Of a stretch of DNA of 64,000 nt, positions 1 to 9,293 are shown one piece after another. Source of the stretch: Archangium violaceum (GTDB lineage Bacteria; Myxococcota; Myxococcia; Myxococcales; Myxococcaceae). The notes beneath the pieces are model-generated. The model was not told the DNA's origin. It did no database searches and saw nothing but the letters and a program-made list of their open reading frames with translations. How positions within the stretch are numbered: position 1 is the first letter of the stretch; every line of letters starts with the position of its first letter. The DNA is taken from assembly GCF_016887565.1 (NCBI RefSeq), contig NZ_CP069396.1, positions 7,794,001 to 7,858,000 on the forward strand, written 5' to 3'. The translations under genes and the position numbers were made by a program.

Positions 1-1052
1 CGCCCCGGAACATCGTGGGAGAGCTGATCGAGCGGGTGCGCGAAGCGGCGGGCACGCGGCGCCTCCTGCTCATCGGGGAGAACGAGCCGCAAGACGTGAA
101 GCTGGTGAAGCCGCCCGCGAGGGGAGGGTATGGAGCGGATGCCCTCTGGGTGGACGACTTCCACCACTCGGCGAAGGTGGCGACGACGGGCCGCTCCGAG
201 GCCTACCTGATGGACTACTGCGGCACCGCGCAGGAGCTGCTGTCGTGCGTGCTGCGCAACTCGCTGTACCAGGGGCAGTACTACCAGTGGCAGAAGAAGC
301 CCCGGGGCTCGCCGCTGCTGCACACCGAGGCCAGGCACGCCGTCTTCTTCCTGCAGAACCACGATCAGATCGCCAATGCGCTGAAGGGCGAGCGGCTGCA
401 GCAACAGGCGGGACAGGCGCGGGCACGGGCGCTGACGACCTTCTTCCTGCTGCTGCCCCAGACGCCCATGCTCTTCATGGGGCAGGAGTTCTTCTCCTCC
501 TCGCCCTTCCTCTACTTCGTGGACCACCACGCGGAGCTGCAGGAGCTGGTGCGCAAGGGGCGCAACGACTTCCTCTCCCAGTTCCCGAGCGCCCGCCGGG
601 CCCTGGAGAAGGAGGGATACCGGGTCCCCTTCGGCGAGGAGGCCTTCCGCCTGTCCAAGCTGGACTGGGCCGAGCGCGAACGGAACACGCAGGCACTGGC
701 ACTGCACAAGGATCTGCTGAAGCTGCGGCGGGAGGATCCGGTGTTCGCGAGGCAGGATCTGAAGCAGCTCGCGGGGGCGGTGCTGTCGCCCCATGCGCTG
801 GTGCTGCGCTATTTCGGGAGCGAGCAGGAGGGCGACCGCCTGGTCCTGCTCAACCTCGGGACGGAGCTGGAACTGGCCCCGTGCCCCGAACCGCTGTTGG
901 CGCCACCCGCGGGAAATAAGTGGAACCTCCTCCTGGCTTCTGAGCAGGTCCGCTACGGCGGAATGGGAGCTCCGGAGTTCATGGACGGAGCGCGCATGCG
1001 AGTGGCCGGGCAGACGGCACTCGTGCTCGTGAGCGAGGAGACGAAGACGTGA
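1..1052 (+). CDS. treZ: Malto-oligosyltrehalose trehalohydrolase, C-terminal part (5' end outside window)
   Basis: The enzyme hydrolyses maltooligosyl-trehalose to free trehalose in the TreY/TreZ pathway. The reading frame is open from the left edge (first full codon at base 3), so the N-terminus and much of the GH13 barrel lie upstream; the first in-frame GTG at 15 is not a credible start. Seen: an ALWVDDFHH segment, the family-typical [10 protein letters not shown] barrel motif, the PMLFMGQE segment, then a small C-terminal beta domain. The motifs fit TreZ better than glycogen branching enzyme (GlgB). The stop overlaps the next start by 4 bases (GTGA), so the two genes are translationally coupled. 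The rest of the operon upstream cannot be seen. Confidence 0.88.
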   Translation, partial: PRNIVGELIERVREAAGTRRLLLIGENEPQDVKLVKPPARGGYGADALWVDDFHHSAKVATTGRSEAYLMDYCGTAQELLSCVLRNSLYQGQYYQWQKKPRGSPLLHTEARHAVFFLQNHDQIANALKGERLQQQAGQARARALTTFFLLLPQTPMLFMGQEFFSSSPFLYFVDHHAELQELVRKGRNDFLSQFPSARRALEKEGYRVPFGEEAFRLSKLDWAERERNTQALALHKDLLKLRREDPVFARQDLKQLAGAVLSPHALVLRYFGSEQEGDRLVLLNLGTELELAPCPEPLLAPPAGNKWNLLLASEQVRYGGMGAPEFMDGARMRVAGQTALVLVSEETKT

Positions 1053-3085
1053 CCCCTGGAACTGAGTGCCCCTCCCTGCCCCGGATCGCCTTCGAGTGGC
1101 CCACGGGAACGGACTGGTCGGAGATCATCACCCGCGAGTGGCTCGTGACCAACGGCCGGGGTGGGTACGCCTCGAGCACGGTGGCACGGTGCAATACGCG
1201 GCGCTACCACGGGCTGTTCATCCCCGGCGTGGAGAAGCGCGGCCGCACGGTGCTGCTGGCGCGACTGTGCGAGCACGCCACGGTGGGCGGCAGGACGTAC
1301 CGGCTGGACGCCGAGGAGAATGCGGACGGGACGCAGGTGTCCGAGTCCGCCAGTCTGCTGCGCGGCTTCCACCTGGACGGGCTGGTGCCGCACTGGACCT
1401 ACCAGGTGGGCGAGACGCGCCTCCAGCGCAAGCTGACGCTGGTGCACGGGGAGAACACGCTCGTCATGGTGTGGGAGCACCTGTCGGGGCCGGAGGTGAC
1501 GCTGCGGCTGCGGCCCTTCCCCGCCACGCGCATGCATGACGACAAGCTGCACCACTCGCCGCTGGAGCCCGTCGTGCAACTGAAGGGCTCGCTCCTGGAG
1601 ATGCGGGCCGATGACAGCGCGCCGCCCATGCGGATGCGCCTCTACCCGCCATGTGCCGCGCCCTTCGTGGGACTCACCGAGAAGAGCGCGCCGCAGTTCT
1701 ACCGGGTGGAGAAGGCACGCGGGTACGACTCGGTGGAGACACTGACGAGCCCGGGCTACTTCGAGTACACCCTGGGGCCGGGCGGGTTCCTGGCGATGGG
1801 CATCACCACGGAGGATCCGGTGGTGCTGGACCGGGATCCGCTGGAGACACTGGCGCTGGAGTACGAGCGCGAGCGGCGACTGCTGGTGCGGGTGCCGGAG
1901 GAGGCCCGGACGGGCGTGCCGGCGCGGCTGCTGCTGGCGGCGGATCAGTTCATCATCGACCCCATGCGCTCGGCGGACGATGCCTGGGCGCGCGCGGTGG
2001 GTCAGGACGCGCGCTCGGTGATCGCCGGCTACCACTGGTTCACGGACTGGGGCCGGGACACGATGATCTCCCTGGAGGGGCTGACGCTGTGCACGGGCCG
2101 GCACCGCACGGCATCGGCCATCCTCCGCACCTTCCAGCACTACGTGCGGGATGGTCTGCTGCCGAACCTCTTCCCCGAGGGTGAGAGCGAGGGCCTGTAC
2201 CACACCGCGGATGCGACGATGTGGTTCTTCCACGCGGTGGAGCGGTACCTCGAGCACACCAAGGACGAGGAGCTGCTGCGGGACCTCTACCCGACGCTGG
2301 CGAAGATCATCGAGCACCACCAGAAGGGAACGCGCCACAACATTGGAGTGGATCCAGCGGATGGCCTGCTGAAGCAGGGCCAGGAGGGCTACCAGCTCAC
2401 CTGGATGGACGCGAAGGTGGACGGCTGGGTGGTGACCCCCCGGCGCGGGAAGGTGGTGGAGATCAACGCGCTGTGGTTCAACGCGCTGCGGCTGATGGTG
2501 GACTGGTCGGAGCGGCTGGGGAAGGACGCGAAGCCGTACGCGGCGGCGGCGGAGCAGGCCTACGTGAACTTCAACCGGCGCTTCTGGAACCCGGAGCAGG
2601 GCTGCCTGTTCGACCTGGTGGACGGCGAGGACGGGAAGAACGATCCGGCGGTGAGGCCCAACCAGGTATTCGCCATCTCGCTGAGGCACCCGGTGCTGAG
2701 GCGGGACAAGTGGGAGCCGGTGCTGGAGAAGGTGCGCAAGGAGCTGCTGACACCGGTGGGCCTGCGGAGCCTGGCGCCGGGACACCCGGACTACAAGCCG
2801 AAGTACGACGGCGATCTACGGGCGCGGGACGCGGCGTACCACCAGGGAACGGTGTGGGGCTGGCTGATCGGCCACTACGTGGACGCGACGCTGAAGGTGA
2901 ACGCGGACAAGGGAGCGGCGCGGGCACTGCTCAAGGGGCTCGAGGAGCACCTGGAGCACGCGGGCCTGGGGCAGATCAGCGAGATCTTCGACGCCACGGA
3001 GCCATACCGGCCGCGCGGGTGCATCGCGCAGGCCTGGAGTGTGGCGGAGGCGCTCCGAGTCTTCCTCAAGACCGGAGTGCACTGA
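1049..3085 (+). CDS. Glycogen debranching enzyme / amylo-alpha-1,6-glucosidase
   Basis: A 678-residue protein of the bacterial glycogen-debranching family. An N-terminal beta-sandwich domain (about 20-260) is followed by an (alpha/alpha)6 barrel (about 310-670). The catalytic-domain signature [10 protein letters not shown] lies near residues 328-337, TADATMWFF follows, and [10 protein letters not shown] lies near 449-458, typical of amylo-1,6-glucosidases that remove alpha-1,6 stubs from glycogen. The protein has no signal peptide, so it is cytosolic. The GTG start overlaps the treZ stop. Next to treZ it fits a glycogen-to-trehalose mobilisation operon. A palindromic repeat lies about 50 bases after the stop and may serve as a 3' end signal. 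Confidence 0.9.
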   Translation: MTPGTECPSLPRIAFEWPTGTDWSEIITREWLVTNGRGGYASSTVARCNTRRYHGLFIPGVEKRGRTVLLARLCEHATVGGRTYRLDAEENADGTQVSESASLLRGFHLDGLVPHWTYQVGETRLQRKLTLVHGENTLVMVWEHLSGPEVTLRLRPFPATRMHDDKLHHSPLEPVVQLKGSLLEMRADDSAPPMRMRLYPPCAAPFVGLTEKSAPQFYRVEKARGYDSVETLTSPGYFEYTLGPGGFLAMGITTEDPVVLDRDPLETLALEYERERRLLVRVPEEARTGVPARLLLAADQFIIDPMRSADDAWARAVGQDARSVIAGYHWFTDWGRDTMISLEGLTLCTGRHRTASAILRTFQHYVRDGLLPNLFPEGESEGLYHTADATMWFFHAVERYLEHTKDEELLRDLYPTLAKIIEHHQKGTRHNIGVDPADGLLKQGQEGYQLTWMDAKVDGWVVTPRRGKVVEINALWFNALRLMVDWSERLGKDAKPYAAAAEQAYVNFNRRFWNPEQGCLFDLVDGEDGKNDPAVRPNQVFAISLRHPVLRRDKWEPVLEKVRKELLTPVGLRSLAPGHPDYKPKYDGDLRARDAAYHQGTVWGWLIGHYVDATLKVNADKGAARALLKGLEEHLEHAGLGQISEIFDATEPYRPRGCIAQAWSVAEALRVFLKTGVH

Positions 3086-3132
3086 ACAAGAGGGGCCCCA
3101 TCTCCCCCCACCCTCCCCTTTCCCCACCCCAC

Positions 3133-3167
3133 CCCTCTCCCCCTGGGAGAGGGACAGGGTGAGGGTA
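3133..3167. repeat. REP-like palindrome, copy 1
   Basis: CCCTCTCCC (3133-3141) and GGGAGAGGG (3145-3153) form a perfect 9-bp stem with a 3-base loop, followed by an AGGGTGAGGGTA tail. The same unit recurs at 18475-18508 (same orientation) and 50053-50087 (opposite orientation). It sits between the debranching-enzyme stop and the end of the next, convergent gene, so it could also terminate transcription. Confidence 0.75.
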
Positions 3168-3192
3168 TCGGGAGGAATCAGGTTGCCCGCTC

Positions 3193-3633
3193 TCAGCCCG
3201 CGTGCTTCTCGATGAGCTTGCCGACGCGAGGAACAGCGGCCTCGACGTTCTTCTTGGCGGTGCCGCGGAGCTTCTCGTAGGTGCCCTTCACGAGGCCGCT
3301 CTGAGCGCGCTTGACCTTGCCGTCGGTGATGGTGAGGAGGGCATCGGCGACGCGCCCGGAGTTGGACGAGAAGTAGGAGGAGACCGGCTTGCCGGCCGTC
3401 CTGGCCTCCTGGAAGAGCGGGTCGAGCGCCGCGGCGAAATCAGGGAGCAGGTCGATGACGGCGTGACGGATGAAGCCGGGCTTGATGCCCTTCACGGCGC
3501 CATAACCCGCCTTGATGGCGAGACCGGAGATGCCGCTCTTGTCGGCGACCTCGGCGTCGATGAGCGAGCAGCAGTCGTCGACGACCGCCGTCTTCCTGGT
3601 CTCGTTGGTCAGTGTCTCGGTGAGTGACGCCAT
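3193..3633 (-). CDS. DUF6918-like protein
   Basis: 146 residues starting MASLTETLTNET. The sequence resembles the DUF6918 family as I recall it: an IDAEVADKSGISG segment near 25-38, SNSGRVADALL in the middle and a C-terminal RVGKLIEK. The function of the family is not known. The protein is soluble, helical, with no signal peptide. I chose ATG at 3633, which has AAAGG 10 bases upstream; in-frame ATGs at 3642 and 3651 are possible, while the longer frame back to 3804 has no family-like sequence. It converges with the debranching enzyme. The family assignment is from memory of the pattern. Confidence 0.7.
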   Translation of the reverse strand: MASLTETLTNETRKTAVVDDCCSLIDAEVADKSGISGLAIKAGYGAVKGIKPGFIRHAVIDLLPDFAAALDPLFQEARTAGKPVSSYFSSNSGRVADALLTITDGKVKRAQSGLVKGTYEKLRGTAKKNVEAAVPRVGKLIEKHAG

Positions 3634-3772
3634 CGAATCCATGCCTTTCATTCGCCGGGAGCAAGGGCCCCGGCAGTGGAAGTCCCATCCGGCCCGGACG
3701 GGCGCATACCACACCCCACGCGCAGCCGCGCCCTCGATGCGGAAGCGGAGCGCGGGAAGTGAACAGGGAACG

Positions 3773-4297
3773 TCAGGGCGGTCCGTTGTAGGTGGGGTCA
3801 TCACCGGGCACGTAGTTCTGGCCCCGGACGTCGTAGGTGCACTCGAGCCGCGAGCCGTCCTCGAAGCGCGCGTCGAACCGGCCCTGGAGGTTGTTGGCGT
3901 CCGCGAGCTCGACGGAGAAGGTGCCGCCCGTCAGGCGCGGCGCGTCGGAGGGCGCCGCCATCTTCCAGAGGGACACCGCGCCTTCCTGGGGCAGCCGTTG
4001 AGCCCACTCCTCCTCGGTCATGACGAGGGGCAGGTCCGTCAGCTCCTGGTCCGCCGGAAGCTTGATTTGCACCGCCAGGTCCAGCGCGCCGTCTCCGTAG
4101 CGGAGATGGAGGAGCGCGCCCCGGACGATCGCCGCCTCCTGCCGGGGCCGGAACGGTGCCGGGCGGATGTCGAGCAGGCTGTCCCCATCGATGCTGCCCC
4201 GGATGGGCGTGGCGCCCACGAAGCCCTCACACTCGCCGCTCGGTCCGCAGCCGGCGAGCAGCGCGGCACAGAGGCAGGAACAGAGGAAGCGAACCAT
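3773..4297 (-). CDS. Hypothetical lipoprotein
   Basis: 174 residues with a short N-terminal signal and lipobox AALLAGC (lipidated Cys17), so it is exported and membrane-anchored. The mature part is acidic and ends in a Tyr/Pro-rich tail; the strand-rich pattern (repeated D/E-rich turns, FSVELADANNLQGRFDARF) suggests an immunoglobulin- or lipocalin-like beta fold, but I do not recognise the family. The start at 4297 is supported by GGAGGG seven bases upstream. It is transcribed divergently from the SDR gene at 4424. Confidence 0.72.
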   Translation of the reverse strand: MVRFLCSCLCAALLAGCGPSGECEGFVGATPIRGSIDGDSLLDIRPAPFRPRQEAAIVRGALLHLRYGDGALDLAVQIKLPADQELTDLPLVMTEEEWAQRLPQEGAVSLWKMAAPSDAPRLTGGTFSVELADANNLQGRFDARFEDGSRLECTYDVRGQNYVPGDDPTYNGPP

Positions 4298-4410
4298 CTG
4301 GACCCTCCAGGCTGGAAGTGGATTCTCCGCCCGCGAGCCTCGCAAGGGAGGCGTTCGAGGCACAAGGAAGCAATTCCACCCCTGTCGTCCCGGATGCAGC
4401 CGGCCCGGGC

Positions 4411-4416
4411 TACAGT
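4411..4416 (+). promoter_or_regulatory. Possible -10 box for the SDR gene
   Basis: TACAGT lies 7 bases before the ATG at 4424. No ribosome-binding site is visible between them, so the transcript may be leaderless. No clear -35 is visible. Confidence 0.35.
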
Positions 4417-4423
4417 GGGGCCC

Positions 4424-5281
4424 ATGAACAACGTGCTGATCACGGGAGTCTCCACGGGAATGGGGCGGGCCGCGGCCGAGTATCTGGTGGCCCGGGGCTA
4501 TCGGGTCTTCGGCAGCGTCCGGCGTGCCGAGGACGCGCGGGCCCTGCGCGAGCGGCTGGGGGACAACTTCACCCCGCTGCTCTTCGACGTCGCCGACGAG
4601 GCGGCCGTGAAGGCGGGGCTCGCCCAGGTGACCGAGGCGCTGGCCGGCGCGGGGCTCGATGCGCTGGTCAACAACGCTGGCATGGCCGTGTCGGGGCCGC
4701 TCATGTACCTGTCGGCGGAGGATCTCCGGCGGCAGTTCGACGTGAACGTGTTCGGGCTGATGAACGTGACGCGGGCGGCCCTGCCCCTGCTCGGCGCGCG
4801 CGAGGGGCACACCCATCCTCCGGGGCGCATCCTGAATATCAGCTCGGTCGGAGGGCGGCTGGCGTTCCCGTTCCTCGGGGCCTACACCTCCAGCAAGCAT
4901 GCGCTCGAGGCCCTGTCGGACACGCTGCGGCGGGAGCTGCGCATCTGGGGCATCGACGTCATCGTCCTCCAGCCGGGCTCGGTGCGGACGGAGATCTGGG
5001 ACAAGGCCGAGGCGCAGGACCTCTCGCCCTATGCCCGGACCCCGTACGGACCCATCCTCGAGAAGTTCCGCGAGTTCTTCATCGCCCAGGGCCGCAAGGG
5101 GCTGGCACCGGAAGTGATGGCGCGGCTCATCCAGCATGTCATCGAGACGCCCCGGCCCAAGGCACGGTACGCGGCGGTCCCCGACTACGTCTCGGGATGG
5201 GTGCTGCCGCGCCTGATGCCGGACCGGTGGCTGGACGCGCTCGTCGGCAAGCAGCTCGGCCTGGAGCGGCGGCGCCCCTGA
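4424..5281 (+). CDS. SDR family NAD(P)-dependent oxidoreductase
   Basis: 285-residue classical short-chain dehydrogenase/reductase. Cofactor motif TGVSTGMG begins near residue 6, NNAG near 84, catalytic Ser in ISSVGG and the YTSSK (YxxxK) pair near 155-159. The longer C-terminal part with a hydrophobic segment (VSGWVLPRLMP) is typical of SDRs acting on lipophilic alcohols or ketones; the substrate cannot be read from sequence. The frame is open far upstream but the glycine motif fixes the start at 4424. It converges with the KAS III-like gene with an 8-base gap and no strong terminator, so it may belong to the same metabolic group. Confidence 0.88.
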   Translation: MNNVLITGVSTGMGRAAAEYLVARGYRVFGSVRRAEDARALRERLGDNFTPLLFDVADEAAVKAGLAQVTEALAGAGLDALVNNAGMAVSGPLMYLSAEDLRRQFDVNVFGLMNVTRAALPLLGAREGHTHPPGRILNISSVGGRLAFPFLGAYTSSKHALEALSDTLRRELRIWGIDVIVLQPGSVRTEIWDKAEAQDLSPYARTPYGPILEKFREFFIAQGRKGLAPEVMARLIQHVIETPRPKARYAAVPDYVSGWVLPRLMPDRWLDALVGKQLGLERRRP

Positions 5282-5288
5282 GCCCCGC

Positions 5289-6272
5289 TCAGAAGCGGAG
5301 CACGTGGGCCATGGCCGTGAAGCCCGCGCCCATGCCCAGCATCAGCATGCGGTCTCCCCGCTGAAGCCTCCCCTCCTCCATCAGCTCCGCCAGGCAGATG
5401 GGAATCGACGCCGACGAGGTGTTCCCGTACCGGTCGGCGTTGACGGGGTGCTGCTCGGGGGAGAACCCCAGCTCCTTGCGGATCACCTCCAGCATGTCCA
5501 TCTGCGGCTGGTGGGAGATCAACCAGCGCACGTCCTGGATGCCGACACCGGCCTCGGCGAGCGCGCGGTGACACACCTCGATGGGGAGCCGCAGGAACGC
5601 GCTCACGATGCCCCGCTCGTTGGCGTAGAGGATCTTCCCCGGGGGAATGTGAGGGAACTCCGGCATCGGCTCATAGTTGGAGCGGAACACGCTGCGGCAC
5701 TGCTCGGGCATCGTGGCCCGCCCCGTGCCCTCCACGCCCGGCTCCTCGCTCCGCTCCAGCAGCACCGCGCCCGCGCCGTCCCCGAGGATGGCGGCGAACT
5801 TGTGATGCTGACCGTCCGCTCCGAGGTACACGTGCCGGGACTGGACCTCGCTCGACACGATGAGCACCCGCCTGGCGGCACCGCCGCGCAGGTACTGATT
5901 GGCCAGGTCGAGCGCCAGGACGAACCCCGTGCAGGCAATGGCGATATCGAAGGCCACCCCGGGCTTCAGCCCGGCCATGTGGGCGAGGTTGAGGGCGCCT
6001 CCACTCACCTCGCAGGTGGACGACGTCATGATGACCACGTCGATGGAGTCCGGGGCCACGGACGTCTTCTGGAGGAGTTGGCGGATCGCCGCGGCCCCCA
6101 GGGTCAGCGTCGTCTCCTCGGGACCGGCGAACCGCCGCTCGCGGATGCCGGTGGTGCTGCGCTCGAACCACTCCAGCGGGAAGGGAAAGCCGTGGGACTC
6201 CACGAGGTCACGGTTGGTGACGACCTTCTCGGGCAGGTGCCGGGTGGCGGCGATGATGCGCGTATGAGGCAT
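5289..6272 (-). CDS. 3-oxoacyl-ACP synthase III (FabH/KAS III-like)
   Basis: 327 residues, the usual length for KAS III. The thiolase-fold triad is visible: Cys in IACTGF (about residue 112), His in ISHQPQ and Asn in RYGNTSSASIP. Such enzymes condense an acyl-CoA with malonyl-ACP or, in specialised metabolism, transfer or condense acyl groups. The start at 6272 is supported by GGAG six bases upstream. It lies 20 bases downstream of the P450 gene on the same strand, so the two are probably co-transcribed. No fab genes or ACP lie next to it, which argues for a special rather than housekeeping role; this is inference. Confidence 0.88.
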   Translation of the reverse strand: MPHTRIIAATRHLPEKVVTNRDLVESHGFPFPLEWFERSTTGIRERRFAGPEETTLTLGAAAIRQLLQKTSVAPDSIDVVIMTSSTCEVSGGALNLAHMAGLKPGVAFDIAIACTGFVLALDLANQYLRGGAARRVLIVSSEVQSRHVYLGADGQHHKFAAILGDGAGAVLLERSEEPGVEGTGRATMPEQCRSVFRSNYEPMPEFPHIPPGKILYANERGIVSAFLRLPIEVCHRALAEAGVGIQDVRWLISHQPQMDMLEVIRKELGFSPEQHPVNADRYGNTSSASIPICLAELMEEGRLQRGDRMLMLGMGAGFTAMAHVLRF

Positions 6273-6292
6273 GTCGGACTCCGTTCCTCGTC

Positions 6293-7531
6293 TCAGCGGA
6301 AGCGCACCTGGAGCGACTTCAAGGAGCGCACGGACAGGTTCTCGTGCCACTGGGGGGGCCCATCGCTCTCCAGGCGCAGCTCGGACACCCGGCGGCACAG
6401 CTCGCCGAAGACGATCGACGCCTCCAGGTGGGCCAGCGTCGAGCCCGGGCACGTGTGGATCCAATGGCCGAACGCGATGTGCTGGGTGCTGTCGCGGGTG
6501 ATGTCGAAGCGATCCGGGTCGGAGAAGATCGCCGGATCCCGGTTGGCCGCCGAGGACATGAAGAAGATCAGGTCGTTCTTGCGGATGGTGCGGCCACGCA
6601 GGACCAGATCGCCGAGCGCCATCCGCGACAGCCGCTGCACCGGAGCCTCGTAACGGAGGATCTCATCGACGGCACCGCGCATCAGCGAGGGCTTGCCTTG
6701 CAGCAGGGCGAACTGCTCCGGGTGCTTCGCGAGCAGCAGGATGCCATTGCCCAGCAGGTTGCACGTGGTCTCGAAGCCGGCGAAGACCATCAGGATGCAG
6801 GTGGCGATGATCTCGTCGTCCTCGAGCGCCTCCCCCGCCCGCCGGGCGGCGATCAGGCCACTGATCAGATCCTGGCGAGGCTCCCGCTCGCGCTCCCGGA
6901 TGAGGTCGCGCAGGAGCTCGGCGGTCTCCAGGACGCTGCGCATGGCCACGTCGGCGGTGGGGAGATAGGTGGCGGGCGGAGTGCCGAAGAAGTTGACGAT
7001 GTCGATGGCACAGCGCTTGAGCAACCCGATGCTCTCGCGCGGCGCGCCGATGATCTCCGCGATGACGTAGAGCGGCAGCGGCAGGGCCAGATCGGCCATG
7101 ACCTCCATCCCGCCCCGGGTGACGGCCGCGTCCACCAGCTCGCGGGCGATGCGCTCGATCATCGGCCGGAACCCCATGATGATGGGGCGGGTCATCGCCT
7201 TGGTGATGAGCGCGCGGAACCGGTTGTGGTCCGGCCGATCCAGCATGAGCGCCCACATCGAGAGCAGTCGGGTCAACGGCTGGAACTTGGGCCGGTGCTG
7301 CTCCGGGAACTGCAACAGGCGCGGGCTGATGCGATCGGCGGAGATGGAGGAATGGGCCAGGCCCGTGAGCACATCGTCATGGCGGGTGATCACCCAGGCC
7401 CGGATCTGCTCGCTGAAGTGGACCGGCTCCTGCGCACGCAGCCGGTGCAGCACGGGATACGGATCCTGCCGGAAGTCGGGTGACAGGAGGTCGTACTCAT
7501 ACTCGGGCGACCAGCGCTTCAGCGGCAGCAT
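6293..7531 (-). CDS. Cytochrome P450
   Basis: 412-residue soluble bacterial P450. I-helix motif AGFETT, K-helix ExxR in EILRYEAP, and the Cys-ligand loop FGHWIHTCPGSTLAH. The loop departs from the usual FGxGxHxCxG: the second glycine is Trp, while the His, the heme Cys and the following Gly are kept. GGAAGGG 7 bases before ATG 7531 supports this start over an upstream in-frame ATG at 7582. It needs an external ferredoxin and reductase, neither of which is nearby. Co-oriented with the KAS III-like gene, it may oxidise the product of that enzyme. Confidence 0.9.
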   Translation of the reverse strand: MLPLKRWSPEYEYDLLSPDFRQDPYPVLHRLRAQEPVHFSEQIRAWVITRHDDVLTGLAHSSISADRISPRLLQFPEQHRPKFQPLTRLLSMWALMLDRPDHNRFRALITKAMTRPIIMGFRPMIERIARELVDAAVTRGGMEVMADLALPLPLYVIAEIIGAPRESIGLLKRCAIDIVNFFGTPPATYLPTADVAMRSVLETAELLRDLIREREREPRQDLISGLIAARRAGEALEDDEIIATCILMVFAGFETTCNLLGNGILLLAKHPEQFALLQGKPSLMRGAVDEILRYEAPVQRLSRMALGDLVLRGRTIRKNDLIFFMSSAANRDPAIFSDPDRFDITRDSTQHIAFGHWIHTCPGSTLAHLEASIVFGELCRRVSELRLESDGPPQWHENLSVRSLKSLQVRFR

Positions 7532-7860
7532 GGGAGTCCCTTCCGGCTTGCGGCCAACTCCGTTCGAGAGGAGGAAAACCATTTTAACCGGAAGGATTTT
7601 TCTTTCTGAGAGGTCAGGGATTTCATGACCCAGCTCCTCATGCTCTGTCTACTTCATAACGTGATGACTCGAACGCAGAGGTTGAAAAATTCCAGTGAGA
7701 CAGGCAACCCAGGTCCGTAAGTCCCCCTCATCTAGAAGACCCTGACGGAGCGGCTCCGGGCACTCAGCCCCTCCGCGCTCCTGGGCCTCGGACATGAAAA
7801 CCCGAAAAATCCGGCATCTGGCTCTTTCCGCACACCGGAACTCCACAAGGAGAAGAGTCG
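7532..7860. other. Intergenic control region between P450 and CBM3/GH16-like genes
   Basis: About 330 bases between divergent genes. It contains a stretch poorer in G+C than its surroundings (about 7575-7690, with runs such as GGATTTTTCTTTC) that probably holds promoters for both sides. An AAGGAG ribosome-binding site for the plus-strand gene is at its right end. I see no credible gene in it. Confidence 0.5.
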
Positions 7861-9246
7861 ATGCAGAGCATGAGAAATGAGCAGGCGCGCCAGGGCACTC
7901 GCGGAATGCTTTTCGCCGCCGTGATGTCGGTGGTGGTGCCCTCGGGCGCGAGCCTGGCCGGGACGACGGACTTCACTGTCCAATACCAGAACTACAATGC
8001 CGCTGGCCCGAGCGACAACATCATCGAGGCCGGGGTGAAGCTTCGTAACAACACCGCGGCTTCCATCCCGCTGAGCAATATCGTTGTCCGGTATTGGCTC
8101 ACGAAGAACGGCGCCACGACGGTGTCCCCCGTGTGCTGGTGGTGGAACCCGGCCTGCGGCGCGCTCGTCCTGAAGACCGGGAGCGTGTCCGCCACGGGAG
8201 CCGATCAGTACGTGGAGATTGGCTTCACCAGCAGCGCCGGAAGCCTGGCGCCGGGGGCCTCGACCCAGCCAATCGATCTTGGCATCACATTCGGCGGCGC
8301 CAGCGTCGACGAGACGGATGACTATTCCTACGCCAACCAGCTCTCCTTCGCCGACTGGAGCCGGATCACCGTGCACGACGTGGGCTCCACGCCCCTGGGA
8401 GGGCTGCGGGGCGGGACGCTCCCTGGAAGCGGCGGCGGCGGCGGAAACCCGGTGTCGGCCGAGTTCTTCGATGACTTCAGCTACACGGGGACCAGCGATT
8501 CCAACTTCACGAGCTGGTGGTCCATCCGGACCAACGCGGGGAAGCCGGGAGTCGACGGCGCGCAATGGCTGGCATCCAACGTGTCCATGGTCACGGATCC
8601 CTCCTCCTCCACCAACAAGCTGATGCGGCTCCGGGCGAGCACGAGCGGCTCCGGAGCGAGCACCTCGCACGTCGAGGTCATCTCCCGCTCCAAGAAGTTC
8701 CAGTTCGGGACCTACGCCACCCGGATGAAGTTCAACGACATCCCGCTGTCCGGCTCGCGCTTCTTCGCCGACAAGCCCATCGAGACCTTCTTCACCATCA
8801 CCAACTACATCGACAACGATCCGAACTACTCGGAGCAGGACTTCGAGTACATGCCCAACGGCGGCTGGGGACAGGGCAACACCAGCACCATGTGGATGAC
8901 GTCGTGGGAGACCACGACCGTGAGGACGTCGAACTCGCGCGCGGCGAGCCATGACGGCTGGCACACGCTCGTCCTCCAGGTCTCCAGCACGGGCATCAGC
9001 TACTACATCGATGGCGTGCTGTGGGTGTCGCACGCGGCCATGTACGCCCCGGAGACGACCCAGTACCTCGACTTCCAGCTCTGGTTCGACGAGCTCGACA
9101 CCACCCAGGGCAGCACGCGGACCTATTACGAGGACGCGGACTGGGTCTACTTCGCCAAGGACGCGATCCTGACGCCCAACGAGGTCGCCACGAAGGTGGC
9201 CGGCTTCCGCTCCTCCTCCGTCACCCGCAGGGACACGGTTCCCTGA
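7861..9246 (+). CDS. Secreted protein with CBM3 and a GH16-like catalytic domain
   Basis: 461 residues. A signal peptide (about 1-34) is followed by a family-3 cellulose-binding-like domain (about 36-178), a Gly-rich linker (about 183-196) and a GH16-like beta-jelly-roll (about 200-435). The GH16 acid cluster is seen as E325-Q-D327-F-E329, i.e. ExDxE as in GH16 members acting on beta-glucans or xyloglucan. The likely role is extracellular polysaccharide degradation with the CBM3 anchoring to cellulose; the exact substrate is not readable. AAGGAG lies 8 bases before the ATG. A strong hairpin follows the stop. Confidence 0.78.
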   Translation: MQSMRNEQARQGTRGMLFAAVMSVVVPSGASLAGTTDFTVQYQNYNAAGPSDNIIEAGVKLRNNTAASIPLSNIVVRYWLTKNGATTVSPVCWWWNPACGALVLKTGSVSATGADQYVEIGFTSSAGSLAPGASTQPIDLGITFGGASVDETDDYSYANQLSFADWSRITVHDVGSTPLGGLRGGTLPGSGGGGGNPVSAEFFDDFSYTGTSDSNFTSWWSIRTNAGKPGVDGAQWLASNVSMVTDPSSSTNKLMRLRASTSGSGASTSHVEVISRSKKFQFGTYATRMKFNDIPLSGSRFFADKPIETFFTITNYIDNDPNYSEQDFEYMPNGGWGQGNTSTMWMTSWETTTVRTSNSRAASHDGWHTLVLQVSSTGISYYIDGVLWVSHAAMYAPETTQYLDFQLWFDELDTTQGSTRTYYEDADWVYFAKDAILTPNEVATKVAGFRSSSVTRRDTVP

Positions 9247-9251
9247 GCCCA

Positions 9252-9279
9252 GGGCCCCGGAGGTGCTCCTCCGGGGCCT
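9252..9279. terminator. Bidirectional terminator hairpin
   Basis: GGCCCCGGAGG (9253-9263), a 4-base loop and CCTCCGGGGCC (9268-9278) form a perfect 11-bp stem between convergent genes. There is no T-run. Confidence 0.75.
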
Positions 9280-9293
9280 GAAGGCGGCTCACC

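Noticed and set aside
953-2785. Long open frame (610 codons) on the minus strand across the debranching-enzyme gene
   Set aside because: Arg/His/Pro/Val-rich translation without motifs, opposite a well-supported gene; a product of GC-rich codon use.
7649-7846. Small minus-strand frame of 65 codons upstream of the CBM3 gene
   Set aside because: No ribosome-binding site, no family, in an AT-rich promoter-like stretch.
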